Positions 8,001-14,309 of a stretch of 28,489 nt of DNA are shown here, in pieces. The notes below the pieces were generated by a model, which was given only the letters and a program-made list of their open reading frames with translations, did no database searches and was not told the origin of the DNA. The position numbers and the translations under genes were made by a program. Origin of the DNA: a bacterium (lineage in GTDB: Bacteria > Bacillota > Clostridia > Oscillospirales > Acutalibacteraceae); NCBI GenBank assembly GCA_020627425.1, contig JAHKXX010000090.1, forward strand, positions 1 through 28,489, in the 5' to 3' direction. The stretch's first letter is position 1, and each line of letters begins with the position of its first letter.

Positions 8001-9702
8001 TACCCCTGTAACCGACCTTACCAACAAATCAAAGGTAAGCTCTACATCTATAACAAAGGGCAACTCAGTGACCGTTACTTGTGCGGCATCCGGCGGCAGC
8101 GGCGGCTATACCTATGCTGTATACTACAAGAAAGCTTCCTCCTCCTCGTTTACAACAGCACAGGCGTACAGCTCTACAAAGACCGTTACAGTAACCCCGA
8201 ACCCGACTGAAACGACTGATTACACAATACGCACAAAGGTAAAGGACAGCGACGGCACAGTAAAGACAAAGGACTTCACCGTAACCGTAACTGTTGAAAA
8301 TACTGCTCTCAAGAACACCTCTACAATCAGCACTACCGCTTTTGATCTGGGCAGCTCTGCAACTATAAAAGGCTCATCTACAGGCGGCACAGGCACAAAG
8401 ACATATTCATTCAGCTACAAGCTTACTTCCGCTGCAAGCTATACACTTATCTCAGGCTTCTCATCTACTGCAACTGTAACCTTCAAGCCCACAAAGGCTG
8501 GCACCTATACCGTAATGGCAAAGGTAAAGGACGGCAGCGGTACAATAGTAAGCAAGACCTTTACAGTTTATGTATCAAGCGGTATCCTGACAAACACCTC
8601 AAAGCTCTCGTCTACAGAGGTCAAGTTCGGCGGCTCCGTAACAGTAACTGCATCCGCAACAGGCGGCACAGGCGACTATGTATACACTGTAGCCTACAAG
8701 AAGGCTTCAAGCGAGAAGTGGTCAAACCTTCAGACCTATAAATCAAACACAAAGGTAGTAGTTACTCCCAAGGTCGCTACAACATATGACCTGTGTGTAA
8801 AGGCAAAGGACAGCAGCGGTACTATAGTTAAGTCTTACTTCACTATAAAGGCAGTTAAGGCTGCTCTCGAAAACAATTCGACTGTTTCTGCAACGAGTAT
8901 CGACCTCGGCAAGAGCGTGACTGTAAACTGTGCAGCAGCAGGCGGCAGCGCAAGCTATACTTATCTCGTAGCATACAAGAAGACCTCAAGCGAGAAGTGG
9001 TCAACAAAGCAGAACTACTCAAAGAACGCAACCGTAACACTCAAGCCCGAGGCTGCCGTTAAGTACGATGTATGTGTAAAGGTAAAGGACAGCACCGGAA
9101 CAATAGTCAAGAAGTACTTTACTGTCAGCGTAAAGGTACCCGCTCTTGAAAACAACTCGACCATATCCTCTCTTTCGGTAGTAAAGGGCAACTCTGTAAC
9201 GATCAAGGGCGCTGCTACAGGCGGCAACGGCGTTTACACCTATGGCTACTACGTAAAGAAGGCTTCAAGCTCTACCTGGTCTACAATAAAGAACTATTCA
9301 AAGACCACATCTGTAAGCTATAAACCGACTTCGGCTACAATTTATGATCTTTGCGTAAAGGTAAAGGACGGCAAGGGTACTATCACCAAGAAGTACTTCT
9401 CCTTTGCAGTCAATGCAGCCACAACAAAGCTCACAAACACATCTACAGTCAGCAGCAAATCCGTAAAAGCAGGTACAAAGATCACCATAACCGGCTCTGC
9501 TACAGGCATAACGGACACTGCTATGTATAAGTATGAGTATATGGATGTAAGCAAAGGTACTTACACCACCATAAAGGACTACTCTACTTCAAAGACAGCG
9601 ACCTTCACCCCCGCAAAGGCAGGAACATATCTTGTCAGAGTTACAATACAGGATATGAAGCCCTCCTTCGCAGTAAAGACACTGACTATAACAGTCAGCT
9701 GA
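5020..9702 (+). CDS. Secreted multidomain alpha-amylase (GH13, MalS-like) with CBM26, MucBP-like, Big2 and six Ig-like repeats
   Basis: This 1560-residue protein has a signal peptide (1-40, ending ASAA) and a GH13 domain (about 48-605). The conserved regions are DIVMNH (184-189), GIDGFRCDTAKHVE with nucleophile D330, MTGEHW with acid/base E375, and SSHD with D440; region V reads LPDF (267-270). GIDGFRxDTAKHVE, GYHGYY-type and SSHD wording closely matches E. coli MalS, so subfamily GH13_19 is likely. Then follow two MucBP-like repeats (612-676, 683-748), a CBM26-type starch-binding domain (752-840, with WTNVYLYAY and AWPGTKM), a third MucBP-like repeat (846-907), a Big2 domain (913-992) and six about 90-residue Ig-like repeats to the C-terminus. 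There is no dockerin, cohesin or sorting signal, so wall attachment would have to come from the repeats. AGAAGGA lies 7 bp before the ATG. It should hydrolyse internal alpha-1,4 bonds of starch outside the cell. Confidence 0.93.
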   Translation: MSRKTKGLFKKIVSSVLSAACVLSTAAVTGSILAPAASAADTSMEDAPFTWDNATVYFLLIDRFKNGNTSNDYQYGRMQDANGNKVSGAQSAPGTFHGGDFAGITQEIEAGYFDDLGINAIWMTAPYEQIHGYVDSGSEHFAHYSYHGYYVLDYTEPDANYGTKAEFKTLVDTAHQHGIRIIMDIVMNHAGYNNILDMEQYDYGTIKDKSAIDQYLGKITNVGGFHDYIDYTDQAGWAKWWGDWIRSGLPGYTPPGTDEKTSSLTGLPDFRTEYGGNVGIPTFLKKKWQGEGTYDAKVSKYGASNTVTGYLTSFLADWVQTYGIDGFRCDTAKHVEFASWKALSDKCTAALKTWRQNNPNSPGAQWTDDFWMTGEHWNHNIGYGKDGYFTQGGFDSMINFETQGGGLLAAGKLASMYQGYADKINSDDSFNQLSYISSHDSCLADRNNLKYLDTALLLLPGGVQIYYGDESARPLATNCAADGDGGAGHSLRSDMNWNSMDTALLAHVQKVGSFRRDHLSIGAGSNTGLTASSGIAFARQYSKNGINDKTVCVVNASANSTVSIDVSAIWSDGTVVTNFYDETDATVSGGKVSFSAGANGVILIAEPDGEKGKVTVTHIDQDTGDTIKTEVMTGLVGTSYQTSALSTEGFKLAKTVGATSGTYTKDGASVTYYYTFDSDNYAYIKVEYVDASTGASLAESTTEVAKIGTTYSLTPVTIKDYEVDLASSTNVSGTVKAGTTTAVFKYNYVEPTNLIVHYYNSNNWTNVYLYAYQGDGATATQLAGAWPGTKMNDDGSGWWSYSVTSAEAGKVMFNDGGTNQEPGAQQPGYDATGEVWIKGGTVNASGKVVVNYVTSSGKILGTETIKGMATTSYTTQAKTFDGYTLTTTPTNASGTFTKETITVTYVYSGGAVEVTKVTLNKTSASIGVGETATFTATVTPSDAEDKTITWSSSNTSVAKVSSSGTVTGVAAGTATITAAASNGVKATATVTVTSTPVTDLTNKSKVSSTSITKGNSVTVTCAASGGSGGYTYAVYYKKASSSSFTTAQAYSSTKTVTVTPNPTETTDYTIRTKVKDSDGTVKTKDFTVTVTVENTALKNTSTISTTAFDLGSSATIKGSSTGGTGTKTYSFSYKLTSAASYTLISGFSSTATVTFKPTKAGTYTVMAKVKDGSGTIVSKTFTVYVSSGILTNTSKLSSTEVKFGGSVTVTASATGGTGDYVYTVAYKKASSEKWSNLQTYKSNTKVVVTPKVATTYDLCVKAKDSSGTIVKSYFTIKAVKAALENNSTVSATSIDLGKSVTVNCAAAGGSASYTYLVAYKKTSSEKWSTKQNYSKNATVTLKPEAAVKYDVCVKVKDSTGTIVKKYFTVSVKVPALENNSTISSLSVVKGNSVTIKGAATGGNGVYTYGYYVKKASSSTWSTIKNYSKTTSVSYKPTSATIYDLCVKVKDGKGTITKKYFSFAVNAATTKLTNTSTVSSKSVKAGTKITITGSATGITDTAMYKYEYMDVSKGTYTTIKDYSTSKTATFTPAKAGTYLVRVTIQDMKPSFAVKTLTITVS
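8017..9699 (+). repeat. Six tandem Ig-like modules at the C-terminus of the amylase
   Basis: The modules cover about residues 1000-1092, 1097-1185, 1190-1278, 1283-1371, 1376-1464 and 1471-1560. Each begins L(T/E)N(T/N)S, then G-S-V-T, A-T-G-G, Y-T-Y, a YKKASS..W element, and ends VKVKD..GTI.K..FTV. The spacing between starts is close to 93 residues (279 bp). DNA similarity is also visible, for example AAGGTAAAGGAC recurring near each module end. The function is not known; surface binding or spacing is inferred. Confidence 0.85.
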
Positions 9703-9713
9703 TCATAACAAAA

Positions 9714-9750
9714 CAAAAATCACCGCGGAGCATTTCCGCGGTGATTTTTT
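9714..9750. terminator. Strong bidirectional terminator between amylase and DUF89 gene
   Basis: TCACCGCGGA (9720-9729) pairs perfectly with TCCGCGGTGA (9735-9744) around GCATT, flanked by A5 on the left and T6 on the right. It serves the amylase (+) and the convergent three-gene minus-strand operon ending at 9812. Confidence 0.93.
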
Positions 9751-9811
9751 GTGTTGAGAAACTGTGAAGAAATAAATATTATAATTAATGCGATTAATGA
9801 ACAGTTCCTTA

Positions 9812-10666
9812 TTATTCTTTTATAAACATACCTGTAAGAGGCGGTACTGAAAACCTTTCGGTAAACATACTGCATTTGCATAAAAAGGAGTAGTATATTT
9901 TTTTCCTGTAGCCCGACAGAGCCTCATAGTTGCCCTGTCCCTTCGAGAGTACTACGTCTGCATTGTCAAAAATACGTTTTTCCTCCGCACCGAGCATATA
10001 GGGTACGACGCCCGAGATTGCCCTGCCGTTTGTTATGATTTCGGCAACCTTGTCAAGACCTGTATATGCTGCGTCCTCTTTTGTAACGTCGTTCAGTACA
10101 TCGCCGCCGCGCACCATAGCGTATAGCTTCATACCGCCAAAGCGCTCCCGCAGAACCCTCAGCAGCAGCTTGTCAAACACTATCTCGCCGCAGTTATCAC
10201 ACAGCAGCAAAAACGACTCCGCACCTGTGCACTCATCACAAAAAGCTCTGTATGTATCCTCATCAAGTGAGTCATCTTTATTCAGCAGCTCTATAAATAC
10301 TTCCTTATCAACACTTGCCATAGCCCCAAAGTCTATGTAATTTCCCTTTCGGGAATAAATCAGCGCGGTTTTCAGAGGGTCAGAAGAGCCTTTTATCATA
10401 TCGTATGCCTGCTGTTCTATAGACAGCGCAAGGTCGTTATATTCCTTCTTCACTCCCGAAAAATCAGGAGCTGTACCAAACATACTCCTGTATAGCCTGT
10501 TAAATCTATATACCATAAACGGCGAGCTGTCGCCGGCGTCTCGTGTTCTCAGTATTTCCCTGACGCCGTCAAGATACTCGCTTCGCTTTTTGGGGTCGGT
10601 AATTACGCTTACTCTGTTTTTTTGCCTGTTATAAAGACACGCTTCACAGTCGCTCGAAACTCTCAT
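9812..10666 (-). CDS. DUF89 / ARMT1-like damage-control phosphatase family protein
   Basis: A 284-residue cytoplasmic protein of the DUF89 family (PF01937), metal-dependent phosphatases thought to clear damaged or unwanted sugar phosphates and related metabolites. Visible hallmarks are an N-terminal CEAC pair (7-10), LLCDNCGE (154-161) with the metal-binding Asp-Asn, RGGDVLND (187-194), ITNG (211-214) and SKGQGN (241-246). The start is set at the ATG at 10666, whose ATGA overlaps the stop codon of the upstream flavodoxin-like gene and has GGGGTG about 6 bp upstream; an ATG five codons earlier is less likely. The overlap indicates translational coupling. It is the last gene of the minus-strand operon. 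The substrate cannot be told. Confidence 0.88.
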   Translation of the reverse strand: MRVSSDCEACLYNRQKNRVSVITDPKKRSEYLDGVREILRTRDAGDSSPFMVYRFNRLYRSMFGTAPDFSGVKKEYNDLALSIEQQAYDMIKGSSDPLKTALIYSRKGNYIDFGAMASVDKEVFIELLNKDDSLDEDTYRAFCDECTGAESFLLLCDNCGEIVFDKLLLRVLRERFGGMKLYAMVRGGDVLNDVTKEDAAYTGLDKVAEIITNGRAISGVVPYMLGAEEKRIFDNADVVLSKGQGNYEALSGYRKKIYYSFLCKCSMFTERFSVPPLTGMFIKE

Positions 10667-11235
10667 ACAGACACCCCGCAAAGCTCTGCGCCGAGACTGA
10701 ACGCCTTTTTTCCGATATCGGGATTATTCTGTATCATCATCTTCTTGTTGTCCGATTGACAAACTGAAATTCTTTTTATCGTCTTTATTCCCATATGTCC
10801 GTAAAAATGCTCAATAGAGTCAAGTATCAGCTCGTTCTCCGGCTCTGTTTTTCCTGCTCTTACGGCGATCGCAATGCCCTTTGGCTCGCCCTTCGGAAAA
10901 AGTATGCGTTTGGGGTTTGTGTCTGCAAACGGAGTACAACGGTCAAAAAAAGTCTTTAGCTGACCCGGAACTCCTGCCCAGTAGGACGGAGCAGCAAGTA
11001 TGACAAAGTCGCTTGAAAACATACTTTTTATCATAGGCAGTACATCGTCACTTTGAAAGCACTGCCCGTCAATATAACATTTTTTACAGCCGATACAGTA
11101 TTTTATATTGCACTGACTTATACAGTATTTTTTAAATTCTATACCGGTGCTGTCCATACCGGAGCACATGTTGTCGATGATATAGCCTGTGCAACCGCTT
11201 TTATGCGGACTGCCTATAATGCATGTAGCTTTCAT
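10663..11235 (-). CDS. Flavodoxin-fold NAD(P)H-dependent FMN reductase / iron-sulfur flavoprotein-like
   Basis: A 190-residue cytoplasmic protein of the NADPH-dependent FMN reductase family. GSPHKSGCT (8-16) is the FMN phosphate-binding loop; APSYWAGVPGQLKTFFDR (82-99) is the conserved second flavin-contact region. CIGCKKC (47-53) plus C59 forms a Cys cluster like that of iron-sulfur flavoproteins, so a [4Fe-4S] centre is possible, although many relatives with this motif bind only FMN. The ATG at 11235 has GGGAGG about 8 bp upstream. The gene overlaps the DUF89 gene by 4 nt and lies 36 bp after the acidic membrane protein gene. The electron partner is unknown. Confidence 0.9.
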   Translation of the reverse strand: MKATCIIGSPHKSGCTGYIIDNMCSGMDSTGIEFKKYCISQCNIKYCIGCKKCYIDGQCFQSDDVLPMIKSMFSSDFVILAAPSYWAGVPGQLKTFFDRCTPFADTNPKRILFPKGEPKGIAIAVRAGKTEPENELILDSIEHFYGHMGIKTIKRISVCQSDNKKMMIQNNPDIGKKAFSLGAELCGVSV

Positions 11236-11271
11236 AAAACCGTACCTCCCGTTTTTTATTGGTATATGATA

Positions 11272-12060
11272 CTATCTTCTGTATTTTTTGTAGCCCTGTC
11301 TTTTTACTCTGCGGTGGGGAGAGGGCTTGTATCTTTTTCGTCCGAAGGGCGATGGCTTTGTCGGAGTAAACGTCGAACGTCTTGCTCCGCCGGAAAAGAT
11401 AAATAATATGACAAGACCGACTGTCAGCAGTCCTATACAGCTCCAGATTATTATGCCGAGTATGAATGAAAAATCCGCTTCGCTGCCCCTGTTTTGCGAC
11501 ATAGTGCCTGTCTGTGACGGTATTGAGGGCGAATTAAGTATTACGCCTTCTCTGCTGCTTTGGTCTGTAGGACTGCTGCTCTGCGTTGAGGGCTGTTTAT
11601 AGTTTTTGTTGTCCGCCGGTATAATGGTCTTTAGTTCCTTTAGCCACGAAAGAGGGTCTGTTTTCAGCACGACTTCTGTTTCGGTGCTGTACTCCGTAGC
11701 CTCGCTTTCCTCCTCATAATAGCTTTCCTCTTCATAATAGCTTTCTTCCTCGTAATAGCTTTCCTCTTCGTAGTAGGTTTCCTCCGGGACGCTCTCTTCA
11801 TAATAGCTTTCTTCTAAAAAGCTGCTTTCCTCGTCCCCGGCGCTGCTTTCTCCCTCGGTTTCTTCACTCGAGGTATTATTACTTTCCTCCCCGGCTTTGC
11901 TGTCCTCCTCTGCTATCACTGACGTCTGTGAGGTGACAGAAACCTGCTCTGTGCTGCTGTCCTCGGACGGCACCGAGCTTTTCTCGGCATTTACAGCAGT
12001 CGGCAGTGACAGGATAAGGCAGACCGATAATATAATAACAAGCCTTAAAGCTTTTTGCAT
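11272..12060 (-). CDS. Acidic YYEEES-repeat membrane protein with strongly basic C-terminal tail
   Basis: A 262-residue protein not recognised as a family. It has a signal peptide (1-25, ending AVNA). A long Glu/Ser-rich region contains a six-residue repeat ESYYEE in about four to five copies (about 84-119). A short conserved-looking patch around KTDPLSWLKELKTIIP (133-148) is followed by a Ser/Gln-rich linker, a transmembrane segment (about 198-222, FILGIIIWSCIGLLTVGLVILF) and a tail of about 40 residues rich in Arg and Lys. This predicts a very negative outside and a very positive inside. AGGGTGG precedes the ATG. It is the first gene of a three-gene operon and has an extended -10 promoter and a structured leader upstream. 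The 18-bp DNA repeat (about 11704-11777) may vary in copy number between strains. Confidence 0.75.
   Translation of the reverse strand: MQKALRLVIILSVCLILSLPTAVNAEKSSVPSEDSSTEQVSVTSQTSVIAEEDSKAGEESNNTSSEETEGESSAGDEESSFLEESYYEESVPEETYYEEESYYEEESYYEEESYYEEESEATEYSTETEVVLKTDPLSWLKELKTIIPADNKNYKQPSTQSSSPTDQSSREGVILNSPSIPSQTGTMSQNRGSEADFSFILGIIIWSCIGLLTVGLVILFIFSGGARRSTFTPTKPSPFGRKRYKPSPHRRVKRQGYKKYRR
11704..11777 (-). repeat. 18-bp tandem coding repeat
   Basis: About four tandem 18-bp units on the minus strand encode the hexapeptide ESYYEE with small third-position changes; a further partial unit lies at about 11797-11815 after an interruption encoding VPEETYY. Imperfect identity suggests an older expansion. 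Confidence 0.7.
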
Positions 12061-12173
12061 AGAACCACCCTAAAAAAATATTGATGCAATACCCCAAAAG
12101 GCATGCCCGTCCCGTAGACTGTCCGGGTTTTTCACGGTATCAGCTTTTATTCCCGGGACTGATTTTACAGATA
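12061..12173 (-). promoter_or_regulatory. Structured 5' leader of the acidic-protein operon
   Basis: Read on the minus strand, the about 112-nt leader has CCCG (in CCCGGACAG) pairing with CGGG and flanking CCGT pairing with ACGG, giving a bulged hairpin. GTCCCG and CGGGAC (12109-12114 and 12154-12159 on +) can pair over a longer distance as an alternative fold, and GGCATGCC is self-complementary. It does not match any riboswitch consensus I recall. No intrinsic terminator lies inside the leader, so any control would act at translation or RNA stability. Confidence 0.35.
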
Positions 12174-12179
12174 TACCTT

Positions 12180-12188
12180 ATTATAGCA
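12180..12188 (-). promoter_or_regulatory. Extended -10 promoter of the acidic-protein operon
   Basis: Read on the minus strand the sequence is TGCTATAAT, a perfect TATAAT with the TGn extension. No good -35 box lies 16-18 bp upstream, as is usual for extended -10 promoters. Transcription would start near 12173. Confidence 0.6.
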
Positions 12189-12312
12189 GAAAACACCATA
12201 GTATAAAAGACTAAAAAATATAAAATTCTTTTTAAAAACGGGCATTAATATCTGTCAAATATATAACAATATGTGTTAAAATAGATTAAGCAAAACCGGA
12301 AGAGGTGTTACT

Positions 12313-13221
12313 GTGGAAAAGGGAAGGCTTTGGGGAGGTCGGTATTATTATTCGCTTGACTGTTACCTGAAGGAAAAATTCGGCGAAAAGCTGTATAAGC
12401 TTGCACTCGATGGAGGGATGACCTGTCCGAACCGCGACGGAAAGATTTCTCACGGCGGCTGTATATTTTGCAGTGAGGGCGGCTCGGGCGAATTTGCCGC
12501 AAAGGGTAAGGATATAAATACTCAGATAGAAAACGCAAAGCAGCTGATAAAAAACAAATACAGCGGCAGCGGATATATAGCCTATTTTCAGTCTTATACA
12601 AATACCTATGCGGATGTCGGCTATCTGAAAAAGCTTTTTTATCCTGTGATAATGCGCGACGATATAAGAGTTCTGTCGATAGCTACCCGTCCGGACTGTC
12701 TGGAGAACGACAAAATAAGGCTTATAGAGGAGCTGTGCAGGATAAAGCCCGTATGGGTAGAGCTTGGACTGCAAACAACGAATGAAGCCACGGCAAGGCT
12801 TATAAACAGAGGCTACTCACTTCCTGTATACGACAGCGCGGTAAAGCGTCTGAAATCAGCAGGAGCCGAGGTGATAACCCACGCGATAATAGGCTTACCG
12901 AACGAAACCTATGAGGATATGGAGGCAACAGTCAGATATATAGCGGACAGCGGCGCCGACGGTATCAAGCTGCAGCTGTTACACATACTTAAAAACACCG
13001 TGCTCTGTGATATGTATAACGAAGGACTTGTAAGGGTACTGACCGAGGACGAATATGTAGATATAGTATGCAGGCTTATATCGGTGCTGCCGCCGGATAT
13101 AGTGGTACACCGTCTGACCGGTGACGGCGACAAAAGGCTTCTCATAGCCCCCTTGTGGTCTTGTAACAAGCGCCGCGTGCTGAACAAAATAAACCATCGT
13201 CTGAAGCTTATGAACCAATAA
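12313..13221 (+). CDS. TIGR01212 family radical SAM protein (YhcC-like)
   Basis: A 302-residue protein with the unusual iron-sulfur motif of this family: CPNRDG...GGCIFC, where C38, C50 and C53 give C-X11-C-X2-C and should bind the SAM-ligated [4Fe-4S] cluster. Other family features are the opening YYYSLDCYLKEKFGEKLYKLALDGG, AYFQSYTNTYADV, LSIATRPDCL, VELGLQT, THAIIGLPNETYEDM and KLQLLHILKNT. Reactions catalysed are unproven; an RNA- or cofactor-modifying role has been suggested for relatives. The GTG at 12313 is chosen because GGAAGAGG lies 7 bp upstream and homologous sequence begins right after it. A TAAAAT (12277-12282) may be its -10 box. It appears monocistronic. Confidence 0.93.
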   Translation: MEKGRLWGGRYYYSLDCYLKEKFGEKLYKLALDGGMTCPNRDGKISHGGCIFCSEGGSGEFAAKGKDINTQIENAKQLIKNKYSGSGYIAYFQSYTNTYADVGYLKKLFYPVIMRDDIRVLSIATRPDCLENDKIRLIEELCRIKPVWVELGLQTTNEATARLINRGYSLPVYDSAVKRLKSAGAEVITHAIIGLPNETYEDMEATVRYIADSGADGIKLQLLHILKNTVLCDMYNEGLVRVLTEDEYVDIVCRLISVLPPDIVVHRLTGDGDKRLLIAPLWSCNKRRVLNKINHRLKLMNQ

Positions 13222-13230
13222 ATAACACGG

Positions 13231-13256
13231 AAATCAATTTTTGATTTTTTTATTTT
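13231..13256 (+). terminator. Terminator after the radical SAM gene
   Basis: AAATCA (13231-13236) pairs with TGATTT (13242-13247) around a 5-nt loop and runs into a T-rich tract. The stem is short and A/T-rich. Confidence 0.5.
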
Positions 13257-13296
13257 CTGTAGAATTATTAACGTAGGTTTTTTTGGAAAGGGTTTC

Positions 13297-13450
13297 CTCC
13301 GGCAGGGTTTGGGGTACGGGTGTCCGGTCAATGCTAACAACTTAAGAAAACACAAAAGTTTCGCCCGCCTTTACAAAGGCGGCAGGGTCCAGGGGGGCGC
13401 GGGTGTCCGGTGGACACCTCTGCGTAGCAGAAGCGCCGACCGAGCCGGCA
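13297..13450. repeat. GC-rich intergenic repeat with internal direct repeat and hairpins
   Basis: This GC-rich block stands out from its AT-rich surroundings. GGCAGGGT (13301 and 13381) and CGGGTGTCCGGT (13318 and 13400) form a direct repeat with about 80-bp offset. Two perfect hairpins lie inside: CCGCCTT-TACA-AAGGCGG (13365-13382) and GGTGTCC-GGT-GGACACC (13402-13418). Positions 13424-13438 match 22332-22346 of another repeat at 13 of 15 bases. It encodes no believable protein and probably belongs to a dispersed intergenic repeat family. Confidence 0.55.
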
Positions 13451-13538
13451 GGCGAGACCCGGAGTCTCAATATTCCGCAAGAGAAAGTTGGTTTCCATGA
13501 ATAAATAAAGAAAGATATGGTAAAACAGGTGAAGGATG

Positions 13539-13547
13539 TGTTATAAT
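13539..13547 (+). promoter_or_regulatory. Extended -10 promoter of the eight-gene operon
   Basis: TGTTATAAT is a perfect TATAAT at 13542-13547 with a TGn extension. The -35 position is poor. Transcription near 13554 would give a leader of about 15 nt before the GTG at 13569, which excludes the in-frame ATG at 13536 as the start. Confidence 0.7.
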
Positions 13548-13568
13548 GGTATAGAACGGAGGGATAAT

Positions 13569-14309
13569 GTGCTGAAAGAGGGAGAAAAACTGGAGCCGCT
13601 CGGCGGCGGAATAAAAATCATAGTGTCGGACGAGCATAAATTCTGGACGGATACCGTTCTGCTTGCGAATTTTGCCGAGCCAAAGAAAAAGGAAACAGCC
13701 TGTGATTTCGGCTGCGGCTGCGGCGCTATAGAGCTTATATGGCTGAGAAACGGCGCTGCAAAGTATATATATGCTATAGATATACAGCAAAACGCCTGCT
13801 CTATGCTTAGTAGATCCCTTGAGCTTAACGGCCTTTCGGACAGAGTCAGCATAATTAACGAGGATATAAAGAATCTGCCGCAGCTCTTGCCGACAGGACT
13901 TGATCTTGTGGTTTGTAACCCTCCCTATACGGCTGCCGGTGCAGGACTTCTGAGTGATATCGGCTCGCAGAAAATAGCGCGTCATCAGGTCTCTGCTTCA
14001 ACGGATGATATAGTGTGTGCCGCCGCCAGACAGCTTCGCTTTTCGGGCAGGCTCTGTATGTGCCAGCGCCCCGAAAGACTTTCGGATATTATCACCTCTA
14101 TGCGCCGATATAAAATAGAACCGAAAAAGCTTCGCTTTGTGCAGCAGCGCCCGTCCAAGGCTCCAAAGCTCTTTTTGATAGAGGGCAGACTCGGCGGCAG
14201 ACCCGGAGGACTTTGCGTTCTGCCGACTCTTTTTATAGAGGGCAGCGACGGAGGCTTTTCGGACGAAATGATAAAAATTTACGGCGATTACAAGGAGGGC
14301 TATGTCTGA
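13569..14309 (+). CDS. TrmN6-like methyltransferase (tRNA1(Val) adenine-N6 methyltransferase family)
   Basis: A 246-residue SAM-dependent N6-adenine methyltransferase of the TrmN6/YfiC type. The SAM-binding motif is DFGCGCG (46-52), the acidic motif is YAIDIQ (68-73), and the catalytic NPPY lies at 117-120 (VVCNPPY). The N-terminal FWTDTVLLANFA is typical of the family. It probably methylates A37 of a tRNA. The GTG at 13569 is chosen because GGAGGG is 5 bp upstream and the perfect -10 box lies too close for any earlier start. Its stop TGA directly abuts the rsmI ATG, an arrangement common in Firmicutes, where these two genes are often neighbours. Confidence 0.9.
   Translation: MLKEGEKLEPLGGGIKIIVSDEHKFWTDTVLLANFAEPKKKETACDFGCGCGAIELIWLRNGAAKYIYAIDIQQNACSMLSRSLELNGLSDRVSIINEDIKNLPQLLPTGLDLVVCNPPYTAAGAGLLSDIGSQKIARHQVSASTDDIVCAAARQLRFSGRLCMCQRPERLSDIITSMRRYKIEPKKLRFVQQRPSKAPKLFLIEGRLGGRPGGLCVLPTLFIEGSDGGFSDEMIKIYGDYKEGYV

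Noticed and set aside
8017..9699. Tandem DNA repeats in the amylase as a CRISPR-like array
   Set aside because: The unit is about 279 bp, in frame, diverged, and codes for Ig-like modules.
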